Positions 16,631-24,881 are shown, counted from the first letter of the stretch. The stretch: DNA of 51,694 bases from an uncultured Muribaculaceae bacterium (GCA_910586455.1 CAJUHX010000009.1:1-51694); one strand, 5' to 3'. Program-made: numbers and translations. Notes: generated from the sequence alone by a model not told the origin.

Positions 16631-18664
16631 TTATTTGCCTAAATAACGCAATATTTCGGATAATATATTCGGGGCGGTGAAGCCGAATTTTTCGTCAAGT
16701 ACCTTAAACGGGGCCGAGGCTCCGAAGTGTTCCATGCCGTACACACGGCCTTTGAAACCGTCGAGCATACGCAGGGTGATGGTGAGGCCGGCGGTAAGAC
16801 CGAACTGCGGTACATCGGCCGGCAGCACCTCGTGGCGGTAGCCCTCGGGCTGGTCGTTGAACAGACCGGGCGACGGTGCGGAAACCACCGATGCTTTCAC
16901 GCCTTCGGCCTCGAGCAGCACGGCTGCCTCGCACAGCAGCGATACTTCCGAACCGTTGGCCACAAGTATCACATCGGGATTTTCGGCCTTGAGCACGGTA
17001 TATGCGCCGCGGCGCAAGCCTTGTGCGGCCTTGTAGCGCGACTGGCCTTCGGCCACAGGCAGGTCGTGAATGTCCTGGCGCGACAGTATCAGACCGGTCG
17101 GGCGATGCTGTTCCTCCATGGCCATTTCGTAAGCCACGGTAGTTTCGGCACTGTCAGCCGGACGAAGCACCAGCATTGAGCGGCGCCCGTCGAAGTTACG
17201 CACCTCCTCAAGCAGGCGAATCTGCGCTTCCTGTTCTACTGGCTGGTGTGTGGGGCCGTCCTCGCCTACGCGGAAGGAGTCGTGGCTCCATATATATTTT
17301 ACCGGCAGCTCCATAAGGGCGGCCAGACGTATGGCGGGCTTCATGTAGTCGGAAAATACAAAGAAGGTGCCGCAGCCGGCCATCATGCCGCCGTGCAGCA
17401 CTATGCCGTTCATTATCGAGGCCATGGTAAGCTCGCTCACGCCTGCATGAAGGAATGCGCCGGTAAAGTCGCCGTGAGCCAGCGCGTGGGTCTGCTTGAG
17501 GAAGCCGTCGGTTTTGTCGGAGTTTGCAAGGTCGGCGCTCGACACAATCATGTTGCCGCACTTGCGGGCGAGCTCGCCAAGGATGTTCGCCGATGCAGTA
17601 CGGGTGGCTACATTGGCTTTGTGTTCGATGTGCTCGTAGTCGATTTCAGGCACGTAGCCCGATATGTATGCGCTCAGTTCGGCAGCTTTGGCCGGATTGG
17701 CCTCGGCCCAGGCCTGATGTGCCGCGCGACGCTCGGCCACGATGGCACGGAGTTCGGCGCGGCGAGCCTCGTACAGGGCCTCTGCCTCGGGGAAGAAACG
17801 GAATTCGTTGTCGGGGTCACCGCCGAGGTTTTCGATGGTGCGGCGGTAATCGGCGCCCGACTTGCTCAGAGGCTGGCCGTGGGTAGAGCATTTGCCTTCG
17901 AAGTTATCGCCTTCGGCGGTAACGGCACCTTTGCCCATTATGGTGCGTCCGATTATCAGTACCGGTTTTTCTGTTTCGGCCTGAGCCTGCTCAAGTGCTC
18001 CTGCGATTGCCACGGGGTCGGACCCGTCGATTTCAATCACGCGCCAGTGCCATGCACGATACTTGGCTGCGTAGTCCTCAGTGTCTACAGCATCGACGTC
18101 GGTACTGAGCTGTACGCCGTTGGCGTCGTAGAACATTATCAGATTGCTGAGGCCGAGGAATCCGGCTATACGTCCGGCACCCTGGGCAATTTCCTCCTGT
18201 ATGCCGCCGTCGCTGATGAATGCGTAGGTCTTATGGGCTATTGTGTCGCCGAACCGGGCTACAAGAAAGCGCTCGGCGATTGCGGCACCTACAGCCATGG
18301 TGTGGCCCTGTCCGAGGGGGCCTGAGGTGTTTTCGACACCACGGGCAAAGTCAACTTCGGGATGGCCGGGAGTAACGCTGCCCCAGCTGCGGAACTGGCG
18401 CAGTTCGTCGAGAGTATACCTGCCGCTTAGGGCGAGAACGGCATAAAGCATGGGCGACATGTGGCCGGGGTCGAGAAAGAATCGGTCGCGGGCGAACCAG
18501 GTGGGGTCGTCGGGATCGGTTACCAGAAAGCCTGAGTAGAGAACGTTAACAAAGTCAGCGCCTCCCATGGCGCCACCAGGGTGGCCGGATTTGGCATGTT
18601 CGACCATTGCGGCAGCAAGGACACGGATATTGTCGGCCGCACGAGTGAGCAGTTTGGGTTCCAT
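16631..18664 (-). CDS. tkt: Transketolase
   Basis: 677-residue thiamine diphosphate enzyme of the pentose phosphate pathway. Full length with three domains: the ThDP-binding domain (residues 1-330) with AKSGHPGGAMGGADF, DPGHMSPMLYA, PGHPEV, GPLGQG and the ThDP motif ISDGG...; the pyrimidine domain (about 350-525) with GVSELTMASIMNGI, FFVFSDYMKPAIRLAAL and the substrate loop THDSF-like WSHDSFRVGEDGPTHQPVEQ; and the C-terminal domain. Single gene with its own promoter (18690-18697) and terminator. Confidence 0.97.
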   Translation of the reverse strand: MEPKLLTRAADNIRVLAAAMVEHAKSGHPGGAMGGADFVNVLYSGFLVTDPDDPTWFARDRFFLDPGHMSPMLYAVLALSGRYTLDELRQFRSWGSVTPGHPEVDFARGVENTSGPLGQGHTMAVGAAIAERFLVARFGDTIAHKTYAFISDGGIQEEIAQGAGRIAGFLGLSNLIMFYDANGVQLSTDVDAVDTEDYAAKYRAWHWRVIEIDGSDPVAIAGALEQAQAETEKPVLIIGRTIMGKGAVTAEGDNFEGKCSTHGQPLSKSGADYRRTIENLGGDPDNEFRFFPEAEALYEARRAELRAIVAERRAAHQAWAEANPAKAAELSAYISGYVPEIDYEHIEHKANVATRTASANILGELARKCGNMIVSSADLANSDKTDGFLKQTHALAHGDFTGAFLHAGVSELTMASIMNGIVLHGGMMAGCGTFFVFSDYMKPAIRLAALMELPVKYIWSHDSFRVGEDGPTHQPVEQEAQIRLLEEVRNFDGRRSMLVLRPADSAETTVAYEMAMEEQHRPTGLILSRQDIHDLPVAEGQSRYKAAQGLRRGAYTVLKAENPDVILVANGSEVSLLCEAAVLLEAEGVKASVVSAPSPGLFNDQPEGYRHEVLPADVPQFGLTAGLTITLRMLDGFKGRVYGMEHFGASAPFKVLDEKFGFTAPNILSEILRYLGK

Positions 18665-18689
18665 AAATGGTTTTTTAGTTATCTGCTTG

Positions 18690-18697
18690 CAAATTTA
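18690..18697 (-). promoter_or_regulatory. tkt promoter box
   Basis: The minus strand reads TAAATTTG, an exact TAnnTTTG match about 25 bp before the tkt start. Confidence 0.72.
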
Positions 18698-18781
18698 CAT
18701 CTATTTTCACACTTATGCAAATTTTAATTCCATTAGCCGCAGAGCAAAAAATCGTATAAGTGCAATTATGTAAAAATCAAG

Positions 18782-18808
18782 CAACAGCGCTATTGCAGTA
18801 TCGATAAT
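18782..18808. repeat. 27-bp direct repeat, left copy
   Basis: Identical over 27 bases to 19611-19637. It begins CAACAGCGCTATTGC and ends TATCGATAAT, containing the palindrome TATCGATA. A weaker match (AATCA two bases further left, also AATT beyond) extends the similarity upstream. It lies just before the promoter of the MNT/HEPN pair. Confidence 0.95.
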
Positions 18809-18814
18809 TATTCG

Positions 18815-18822
18815 TACATTTG
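18815..18822 (+). promoter_or_regulatory. Promoter box of the MNT/HEPN pair
   Basis: Plus strand TACATTTG, an exact TAnnTTTG match, about 30 bp before the MNT start and six bases after the left direct repeat. Confidence 0.7.
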
Positions 18823-18853
18823 CGGAAATAAAACTGCTGTAATTAATAAAGCC

Positions 18854-19192
18854 ATGTCGGAAATCGAAAAATACAACAGGCTGATTGATGCCCTCAAGGC
18901 TAAGGCTGCCGAAATTCTGCCTAAAGGCTCCCGGCTTGCATTATATGGTTCCAGAGCCAGAGGGGATGCACGCCCGGATTCGGACTGGGATTTGCACATA
19001 CTCATTCCCGGGCAGGAAAACCTGCCATGGTCACTATGGGATGTCTATGCCTGGCCATTCGAACTTATCGGACTAAACCTTAATGAGATTGTAAATCCTC
19101 GCCTATATTCAGTAGCTGATTGGCTGAAGCGGAGTTTCCTGCCGTTCTATAAGAATGTAGAAAAAGACGCTGTGATTATTTTCCAAAACTAA
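18854..19192 (+). CDS. MNT-domain nucleotidyltransferase (putative antitoxin of a HEPN/MNT pair)
   Basis: 112 residues, minimal nucleotidyltransferase of the MNT type. The core motif GSRARGD...SDWDL (residues 32-47) contains the Gly-Ser and the two metal-binding Asp (D44, D46); a possible third acidic residue is near E78. In the best-studied HEPN/MNT systems the MNT protein adds AMP to the HEPN partner and neutralises its RNase activity; that role is assumed here by homology of the pair. Stop codon is six bases before the HEPN start, so they form one operon with promoter 18815-18822. The pair is enclosed by 27-bp direct repeats, and codons 79-86 recur as a fragment at 19637-19657. Confidence 0.88.
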   Translation: MSEIEKYNRLIDALKAKAAEILPKGSRLALYGSRARGDARPDSDWDLHILIPGQENLPWSLWDVYAWPFELIGLNLNEIVNPRLYSVADWLKRSFLPFYKNVEKDAVIIFQN

Positions 19193-19198
19193 CTCATT

Positions 19199-19597
19199 AT
19201 GACATTGATACCTGAAGAACGCTCAGCCATCGTTGCCTATCGCATCGAAAAAGCGAATGACACTCTAAAGGAGGCTAAGGCAGTAGGCTCACTCGGTTAT
19301 TGGAGCCTTGCCGCCAACCGACTTTATTATGCCGCCTACTATGCCAGCGTAGCACTACTGATTGACCGTGGCATAGAAGCATCCACCCACAAAGGCGCAA
19401 TCCGCATGATTGGTTTTTCATTTGTAAAAGAAGGAGTTCTTATTCCTGAGGATTCTCAATTGCTTGGACGCCTGTTCTCAATGCGTCAAACCGGCGATTA
19501 TGAGGATTTATTCGACTGGAAAGAGCAGGATGTCGCGCCTCTAATACCTAAGGTTGAAGACTATATCAACCGGATTTCATTGCTGATTAATCCATAA
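19199..19597 (+). CDS. HEPN-domain protein (putative toxin partner)
   Basis: 132 residues, all-helical HEPN family (PF05168-like). The signature helix reads ANRLYYAAYYASVALL; the family RNase motif R-x6-H would run from R41 to residue 48, which here is Tyr instead of His. A second family block near the C-terminus, MRQTGDYEDLF, is present. From memory a subset of this family naturally has Tyr here; if so, RNase activity is doubtful or uses other residues. Located six bases after the MNT gene and followed by the right copy of the direct repeat. It could be a toxin, a substrate-binding helper of the transferase, or an inactive relative. Confidence 0.83.
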   Translation: MTLIPEERSAIVAYRIEKANDTLKEAKAVGSLGYWSLAANRLYYAAYYASVALLIDRGIEASTHKGAIRMIGFSFVKEGVLIPEDSQLLGRLFSMRQTGDYEDLFDWKEQDVAPLIPKVEDYINRISLLINP

Positions 19598-19610
19598 TTC
19601 GAGAATCAGA

Positions 19611-19637
19611 CAACAGCGCTATTGCAGTATCGATAAT
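19611..19637. repeat. 27-bp direct repeat, right copy
   Basis: Identical to 18782-18808. The distance between copies is 829 bp and they enclose exactly the promoter, MNT and HEPN genes. Immediately to its right lies a fragment matching codons 79-86 of the MNT gene. Confidence 0.95.
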
Positions 19638-19657
19638 AAATCCTCGTTTATATTCAG
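19637..19657 (+). pseudogene. Remnant of a second MNT gene (codons for NPRLYS)
   Basis: 19 of 21 bases match 19092-19112 inside the MNT gene. Read in the same frame, the fragment gives I-I-N-P-R-L-Y-S against I-V-N-P-R-L-Y-S; the two mismatches within NPRLYS are silent (CGC to CGT, CTA to TTA). Silent-only change points to descent from a functional paralog rather than chance or recent copying. It abuts the right direct repeat and ends at the stop codon of the convergent MBOAT gene. Being only about 8 codons long, it is a scar, not a gene. Confidence 0.6.
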
Positions 19658-21129
19658 AACTGAAAGTAAATAAATGGACTTACGTCCTGTTCCTGCAGTT
19701 CCACAACACATTGTACGACAACGAGGAATATCAGCAGTTTCACCAGCCACGGACTGCGCACGAACATATCGCCGAGGCGGTTCCAGAAGTTCACCGGCAG
19801 CGCATGGGCCACAACTATCAGCAGCAACATTATCAGCCACAGGGTGCGGGCGGCCGCAAAAGGCACAAGATAGGATGGCGAGAAATCAGCTGCCGCATGG
19901 CTTATAAGCGTTACGGCGTCACCGAATGTGTCGGCACGGAAAAATACCCATAACAGCATTACCACTGTTATGGTAATGAACCACGAAATTGCTTTTACCG
20001 GCCATGAATCGCCAAGACGTCCGAGCCATGGCAGCGAGGCCTTGTGCACGGCCAGTCCGGCTCCGTGCATGGCACCCCAGAATATGAATTTCCATCCGGC
20101 GCCGTGCCACAGGCCGCCGATGAGCATGGTAAGAAAGTTGTTGAGATATGTACGGAATGTACCGTGGCGGTTGCCGCCAAGGGGTATGTACACGTAGTCG
20201 CGCAGCCAACTGGAAAGCGATATGTGCCAGCGGCGCCAGAATTCGGTGAGATTCTGCGACTTATAAGGGAAGTTAAAGTTCTGAGCCAGCTTGAAGCCCA
20301 TAATCAGTGCCAAGCCTATAGCCATATCGGAGTAGCCCGAGAAGTCGCAGTAAATCTGCATGGTATAGCCTATTATACCCATAGCGGTTTCGAATCCGCT
20401 GTATGCTCCGGGCGAATTGAATATCAGGTCGTTGTACTGGGCCAGATAGTCGGCCAAGATGGCTTTCTTCACCACTCCGAGGATAATCAGCCACAAGCCG
20501 GTGTACACCTCGCTGCGGGTGGCGTGACGGCTGTTGTGAATCTGAGGCAGAAAGTAGTCGGCGCGCACTATCGGGCCAGCCACCAGCGCCGGGAAGAAGC
20601 TTAGGAAGAAGGCATATTCCAGCCATGTGCGTGTAGGCTCTACCCTACCCTTGTACACATCTATTATATAACTTATACTCTGAAAGGTGTAGAACGAGAT
20701 GCCTACGGGCAGTATAAGTTCGAGCGGCTCGAAGTTGTTTCCCACCAGTGCCGCCCAGTTCCACAGAAAGAAGTTGGCATATTTGAAGTAACACAGCACC
20801 CCCAGCGAAGCCACAAGCGAGGCTGCCACACAGGCTTTGCGCCCTGCCGCCGACGTGCAGCGACGCATAAGGCGCGACAGCGACCAGTCGAAAAGCGACG
20901 TAGCGCCCAGCAGCAGCACAAACCAGCCGCTGCAGCGGTAATAAAAGTAAAAGCTGAAAAGTACCACAAACACTATCATCTGCCGCCGCCGGTCGCGCAG
21001 CAACGAGTACAGCGGCAGAAACAGCAGAAACAGCCCCCAGAATAGTCCGCTGGAGAACAGCATCGGACTGCCGGGGGTGTAGCTGAGAATCTCACCCAGA
21101 TTATGCGCAAGGTCGGTCCAGATGGTCAT
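19654..21129 (-). CDS. MBOAT family O-acyltransferase (AlgI-like)
   Basis: 491 residues with about ten or more membrane segments. Family signatures: TEFWRRWHISLSSWLRDYVY with IPLGG (295-319) and the catalytic His in GGLWHGAGWKFIFWG (H342). AlgI-like MBOAT proteins move acetyl groups across the inner membrane for O-acetylation of exopolysaccharide or wall polymers, working with a periplasmic SGNH acetyl-transferase. That partner is the directly preceding gene, whose stop codon overlaps this start (TAATG). The polymer modified is unknown. Last gene of the purB-pyrE run; its 3' end lies against the MNT/HEPN island. Confidence 0.93.
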   Translation of the reverse strand: MTIWTDLAHNLGEILSYTPGSPMLFSSGLFWGLFLLFLPLYSLLRDRRRQMIVFVVLFSFYFYYRCSGWFVLLLGATSLFDWSLSRLMRRCTSAAGRKACVAASLVASLGVLCYFKYANFFLWNWAALVGNNFEPLELILPVGISFYTFQSISYIIDVYKGRVEPTRTWLEYAFFLSFFPALVAGPIVRADYFLPQIHNSRHATRSEVYTGLWLIILGVVKKAILADYLAQYNDLIFNSPGAYSGFETAMGIIGYTMQIYCDFSGYSDMAIGLALIMGFKLAQNFNFPYKSQNLTEFWRRWHISLSSWLRDYVYIPLGGNRHGTFRTYLNNFLTMLIGGLWHGAGWKFIFWGAMHGAGLAVHKASLPWLGRLGDSWPVKAISWFITITVVMLLWVFFRADTFGDAVTLISHAAADFSPSYLVPFAAARTLWLIMLLLIVVAHALPVNFWNRLGDMFVRSPWLVKLLIFLVVVQCVVELQEQDVSPFIYFQF

Positions 21130-21926
21130 TATTCGTTTGGCTGATGGATAAACACACGCTGCGGGCGTGCGGCAGGTTCGGTTGGCACACGCAGCAGTAT
21201 AGGATGGGCACAGTGCTCAGGCATCCAGCGCACCACACTGTCCATCCACCGGCTTGCCGACGATGCAGTGGGGTGCGCGCCGTCCTTTTTACGGTTGAAG
21301 TGCATGCCGTCGGACAAGAAAAAGCAACCCGGAGCGGCATTGTCGCGAATCATGCGGTTCACACCGGTATCCTCTTTCCAGTTGGGCGGGCCTATCCACA
21401 CATAGGGTATGGTGTCGATGTCGCTGAGTATCTTCTTGACATAGCGTGTGCGCTTGTCGATGATATTGCTCACAAACAGCTCGTTGGCTCCGAGCGATAC
21501 GAATATGTAGTCGGGGCGCAGCTTGTCGATGTAGCGGCGCAGCCTGTCGGTGCTGCCCCAGCGCTCCGATGTACTGCTGTACCATATCACGGTGTACAGA
21601 CGATGCCCCGACGCCCTGCAGTAGGCCGCCAGGCGCGGAGAGAGGCCCTCGAGCATGGAGTCGCCGAAAAGCAGTATGGTCTTTGGCAGGGTGTCGAGTT
21701 CGGGCCGTTTTTCCTCCCGAAGTTCCTGAAGTTCTGCCGGCACCACTTTGGTTTCTGGTCCGGCAGTCGGCTGCTCCTGCCGGCTTCCAAGCAGCCGGGT
21801 GTACATGTCCGATGCCTTCGGCTCGTAGCCGAAGAACGAAATCCTGCCGTCGGCCGCCGATACGGCGAACAGCAGCAGGAATGCTGTGGCCAGAAGCCAC
21901 CATGTACCTTTATAGGATGTTTTCAT
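21129..21926 (-). CDS. Membrane-anchored SGNH-fold hydrolase/acetyltransferase
   Basis: 265 residues. One N-terminal membrane segment or uncleaved signal (WWLLATAFLLLFAVSA), a linker, then an SGNH domain from about residue 83: block I ILLFGDSMLEG (nucleophile S90), block III LGANEL (N148), and block V KKDGAHPT (D215, H218). The set S90, N148, D215, H218 is complete. It overlaps the MBOAT gene by one base and the upstream lipoprotein gene by one base, so the three are translationally linked. Likely accepts acetyl groups from the MBOAT protein on the periplasmic side and transfers them to a polymer; it could also be a deacetylase. Confidence 0.85.
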   Translation of the reverse strand: MKTSYKGTWWLLATAFLLLFAVSAADGRISFFGYEPKASDMYTRLLGSRQEQPTAGPETKVVPAELQELREEKRPELDTLPKTILLFGDSMLEGLSPRLAAYCRASGHRLYTVIWYSSTSERWGSTDRLRRYIDKLRPDYIFVSLGANELFVSNIIDKRTRYVKKILSDIDTIPYVWIGPPNWKEDTGVNRMIRDNAAPGCFFLSDGMHFNRKKDGAHPTASSASRWMDSVVRWMPEHCAHPILLRVPTEPAARPQRVFIHQPNE

Positions 21927-22420
21927 CAGTAGCTGATAACTCTGTATTCGTTCATACCGCCTGGTATTACCGTATAGCGCCGCAAGCCGTAACCCCGCTC
22001 GGCGGCCTCACCCGACAGCGGATGCCCCCAGAGGCTGAACACGTCGTAGGAGCTGTGGCATTTGGGACATTCGGCCACCAGGGCCTCTTCATCGATGTAT
22101 ATGCGCACGTCGGAACGGCACTCAACCGGACAGCTGAGGTCGTATGCCACCGGATTGCCGTTTACATCGCCGCACAGCAGCACACCGCCGAAGCCGGTGG
22201 CGCTCATGGCGGTATAAGGAAAGTTCGAGGGCAGGCGCTCGCTTTTTATAAAGCGCCGCCAGCTCATTGCTCCGGAAACGCCGTAAACATCCCAGTCGGC
22301 CACGGAGTTGAACTGTATCAACACCGGAGCCGGCGGGATTCTGTCGTCGTCGAGATGGTGACACGAAACCGCAGCCGCCACTACAGCGACGGTCGCGCCA
22401 AGGCGTATCACCCGGTTCAC
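21926..22420 (-). CDS. Lipoprotein with Rieske-like CxxxC / CxxCH cluster
   Basis: 164 residues with a lipoprotein signal (lipobox AVSC, C20). The C-terminal half carries C97-P-V-E-C101 and C118-P-K-C121-H122-SSYD. The second block resembles Rieske box II (CPxHGSxFD-like spacing), but the first block has two Cys and no His, so the site is CxxxC + CxxC(H). It may bind [2Fe-2S], zinc, or nothing. I do not recognise a named family with certainty. Stop and start codons overlap with the SGNH gene on one side and it overlaps the SRPBCC gene by four bases on the other, so it belongs to the same operon. Confidence 0.78.
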   Translation of the reverse strand: MNRVIRLGATVAVVAAAVSCHHLDDDRIPPAPVLIQFNSVADWDVYGVSGAMSWRRFIKSERLPSNFPYTAMSATGFGGVLLCGDVNGNPVAYDLSCPVECRSDVRIYIDEEALVAECPKCHSSYDVFSLWGHPLSGEAAERGYGLRRYTVIPGGMNEYRVISY

Positions 22421-22836
22421 TTGCGGTTGATTTTCACCATCAGGTCGCCGAAACTGTCGGCGGCCTTCTGCATCATGCCACCCAGCAGAGGCTTCAGCAT
22501 GGCCGGAATCTCCACGTCAATCGAAGTGTAGAGTTCGGTGCTGTCGGCGGTCAGAGGCTTCAGATTCACTACCATATTGAGAGGTAAAGGCGAGCTTACG
22601 GTGTTGAACACCACGCGCTCGGGAGTACGCTCTGTAACCTGGAATTTCAGTTCGCCCACCTGTGCAGTCTTGATGCTGAGCGAGTCGGCGGTGAACTTCA
22701 CCTCGCCAATTTTGGCGCGCTCGCTTTCGGGCAGGTTTCCCAGAGCGCCCTCAAGGGTGCTGAGGTCGGCAAACTTGTCGCTTATGGCAGCCGCGGGCTG
22801 CTGTACGGTTACGGGTTTGCTTTTATATGTAGCCAT
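22417..22836 (-). CDS. SRPBCC-fold protein
   Basis: 139 residues, cytoplasmic (no signal). The pattern of a long lead-in, central strands with GELKFQVTERTPERVVF and LPLNMVVNLKPL, and a C-terminal long helix (AMLKPLLGGMMQKAADSFGDLM) fits the SRPBCC/START-like hydrophobic-pocket fold. Ligand unknown. It begins one base after the pyrE stop codon region, a pairing that I recall as common in Bacteroidales genomes, and its end overlaps the lipoprotein gene. Confidence 0.75.
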   Translation of the reverse strand: MATYKSKPVTVQQPAAAISDKFADLSTLEGALGNLPESERAKIGEVKFTADSLSIKTAQVGELKFQVTERTPERVVFNTVSSPLPLNMVVNLKPLTADSTELYTSIDVEIPAMLKPLLGGMMQKAADSFGDLMVKINRK

Positions 22837-22837
22837 A

Positions 22838-23491
22838 TCAATCGGTTAGTGACTGAGGATTGGGGACCCAGCTGGCGGGGTCCTTGCGCCACTCGCGGAG
22901 GGTGGCAAGGTCGCTTTCCTGGATATAATTTGTGGCGAGCGCAGCCTCGAGCATGGCGTTGTAGTTGCTCAGGGTAATGAGTTTTACGTTTGCCTTTTCG
23001 AATGCTTTTTCGGCCACGGGGAAGCCGTAGGTGAACAATGCGGCCATGCCCACTACCTCACAGCCTGCGGCACGAAGTGCCTCGACAGCCTTGAGCGAGC
23101 TGCCGCCGGTGCTGATAAGGTCTTCAATTACCACTACGCGGGTACCGGGCTTGAGGCTGCCTTCGATAAGGTTCTCCAGACCATGGTCCTTGGGAGTGGA
23201 GCGAACGTAAACGTATGGCAGCGACAGAGTGTCGGCTACCAGGGCGCCCTGTGCGATTGCACCGGTGGCAACGCCGGCCACGGCATCTACCTCGGGGAAG
23301 TTCTCCAGAATCATGCGGCAGAGTTCCACCTTGATGAAACTGCGGATTTCGGGATAGCTCAGCGTCTTGCGGTTGTCGGTATAGATGGGAGAGTTCCAGC
23401 CCGAAGCCCAAACGAAAGGATTGTTGGGCTGAAGATTGATAGCGCTGATTTTGAGTAGTTTGTCAGCAAGAATTTGTGCAACGTCGTTCAT
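22838..23491 (-). CDS. pyrE: Orotate phosphoribosyltransferase
   Basis: 217 residues, type I phosphoribosyltransferase that joins orotate to PRPP in pyrimidine synthesis. Motifs: N-terminal hood IYTDNRKTLSYPEIR, the PRPP site VVVIEDLISTGGSS with the ED pair, and the flexible-loop Lys/His segment RSTPKDHGLEN. Full family length. It is 46 bp downstream of purB with no exact promoter box between, so purB-pyrE are probably co-transcribed, pairing purine and pyrimidine synthesis. Confidence 0.96.
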   Translation of the reverse strand: MNDVAQILADKLLKISAINLQPNNPFVWASGWNSPIYTDNRKTLSYPEIRSFIKVELCRMILENFPEVDAVAGVATGAIAQGALVADTLSLPYVYVRSTPKDHGLENLIEGSLKPGTRVVVIEDLISTGGSSLKAVEALRAAGCEVVGMAALFTYGFPVAEKAFEKANVKLITLSNYNAMLEAALATNYIQESDLATLREWRKDPASWVPNPQSLTD

Positions 23492-23537
23492 ATCTGTGTT
23501 ATATATGTAGTTTGCATTTCAGTGCCTGATATGGCTA

Positions 23538-24881
23538 TTAATAGCCGGTATAAGTCGATGGCGAGAGGCGGTGGAGCTCGGCCTTGACTTCATCGCTTAC
23601 CTGAAGTGTTTCGATAAATTCGGCTATGCTCTCGGCGGTGACAGCCGCATTGGTGCGGGTCAGGGCCTTGAGTGTTTCGTAAGGCTTGGGGTAGCCCTCG
23701 CGGCGGAGTATGGTCTGGATTCCTTCTGCCACCACGCTCCACATTGAGTCGAGGTCGCGGTCGATAGCCTGACGGTTGAGCAGCAGTTTGCCAAGGCCCT
23801 TGAGCGTGGACTCAAGCGCTATCAGACTGTGTGCCATAGGCATACCCACGGTGCGGAGCACCGTAGAGTCGGTAAGGTCGCGCTGCAGACGCGATACCGG
23901 AAGTTTGCGCGCCAGATGGTCGTAAAGGGCATTTGCCACACCCAGGTTGCCCTCGGAGTTCTCAAAGTCGATGGGATTGACCTTGTGGGGCATAGCCGAC
24001 GAACCGACCTCGCCTTCTTTGATTTTCTGCTTAAAGTACTCCATGGATATGTACATCCACATGTCGCGGTCGAGGTCGAACACTATTGTATTGAGGCGGC
24101 GCAGTACGTCGAACACACCGGCCAGATTGTCATAGTTCGAAATCTGAGTAGTGAGCTGTTCGCGCTCGATACCGAGGCGGTTGGCCAGAAAGTCGTTGGC
24201 GAACGCAAGCCAGTCGATATGGGGGTATGCAGTCAGGTGAGCGTTGAAGTTTCCGGTTGCACCGCCGAACTTGCCGCTTATCACTGCGGCGTCGAGGGCA
24301 TTGAGCTGCTGGCGTATACGGTACACATACACACCTATTTCCTTGCCCAGACGTGTAGGCGACGCGGGCTGGCCGTGGGTGCGCGCCAGCATGGGTATGT
24401 CGGCCCATTCTTTCTCGTATTCCTCCAGAGTTGCGAGCAGGCGCTCGAAAGCCGGACGGAGCACATCGGCAATGGCCTCCTTTACCGACAGGGGCACTGC
24501 GGTATTGTTAATGTCCTGCGATGTCAGGCCGAAGTGTATGAATTCCTTGCAGTCGGCCAGTCCGAGGACATCGAACTTCTCTTTGAGGAAATATTCCACG
24601 GCCTTGACGTCGTGGTTGGTGACACTTTCGATATCCTTGATGCGCCGTGCGTCGGACTCAGTGAAATTCTGATAGATTTCACGCAGACGGGCAAAGCAGT
24701 CGGCACTGACGGCTGCAAGCTGGGGCAGAGGCAGTTCGCACAAGGCGATGAAATACTCTACCTCAACCCGCACACGGTAGCGGATAAGGGCATATTCCGA
24801 GAAATATAGTTCTAATTTCTGACATTTTCCGCGGTAACGACCGTCGACAGGCGAGATAGCGGTAAGGGTGGAAAGTTCCAT
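23538..24881 (-). CDS. purB: Adenylosuccinate lyase
   Basis: 447-residue fumarase-superfamily enzyme that acts twice in purine synthesis (SAICAR and adenylosuccinate cleavage). Visible: START at SPVDGRYRGKC, the TSQDINNTA segment, ARTHGQPASPTRLGKE, and the superfamily signature GSSAMPHKVNPIDFENSEGN carrying the catalytic Ser loop. Length matches the family. First gene of the six-gene run to the MBOAT gene; promoter box at 24911-24918. Confidence 0.97.
   Translation of the reverse strand: MELSTLTAISPVDGRYRGKCQKLELYFSEYALIRYRVRVEVEYFIALCELPLPQLAAVSADCFARLREIYQNFTESDARRIKDIESVTNHDVKAVEYFLKEKFDVLGLADCKEFIHFGLTSQDINNTAVPLSVKEAIADVLRPAFERLLATLEEYEKEWADIPMLARTHGQPASPTRLGKEIGVYVYRIRQQLNALDAAVISGKFGGATGNFNAHLTAYPHIDWLAFANDFLANRLGIEREQLTTQISNYDNLAGVFDVLRRLNTIVFDLDRDMWMYISMEYFKQKIKEGEVGSSAMPHKVNPIDFENSEGNLGVANALYDHLARKLPVSRLQRDLTDSTVLRTVGMPMAHSLIALESTLKGLGKLLLNRQAIDRDLDSMWSVVAEGIQTILRREGYPKPYETLKALTRTNAAVTAESIAEFIETLQVSDEVKAELHRLSPSTYTGY

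Noticed and set aside
17246..18325. Plus-strand open frame of 359 codons
   Set aside because: Antisense to the intact transketolase gene; no recognisable product.
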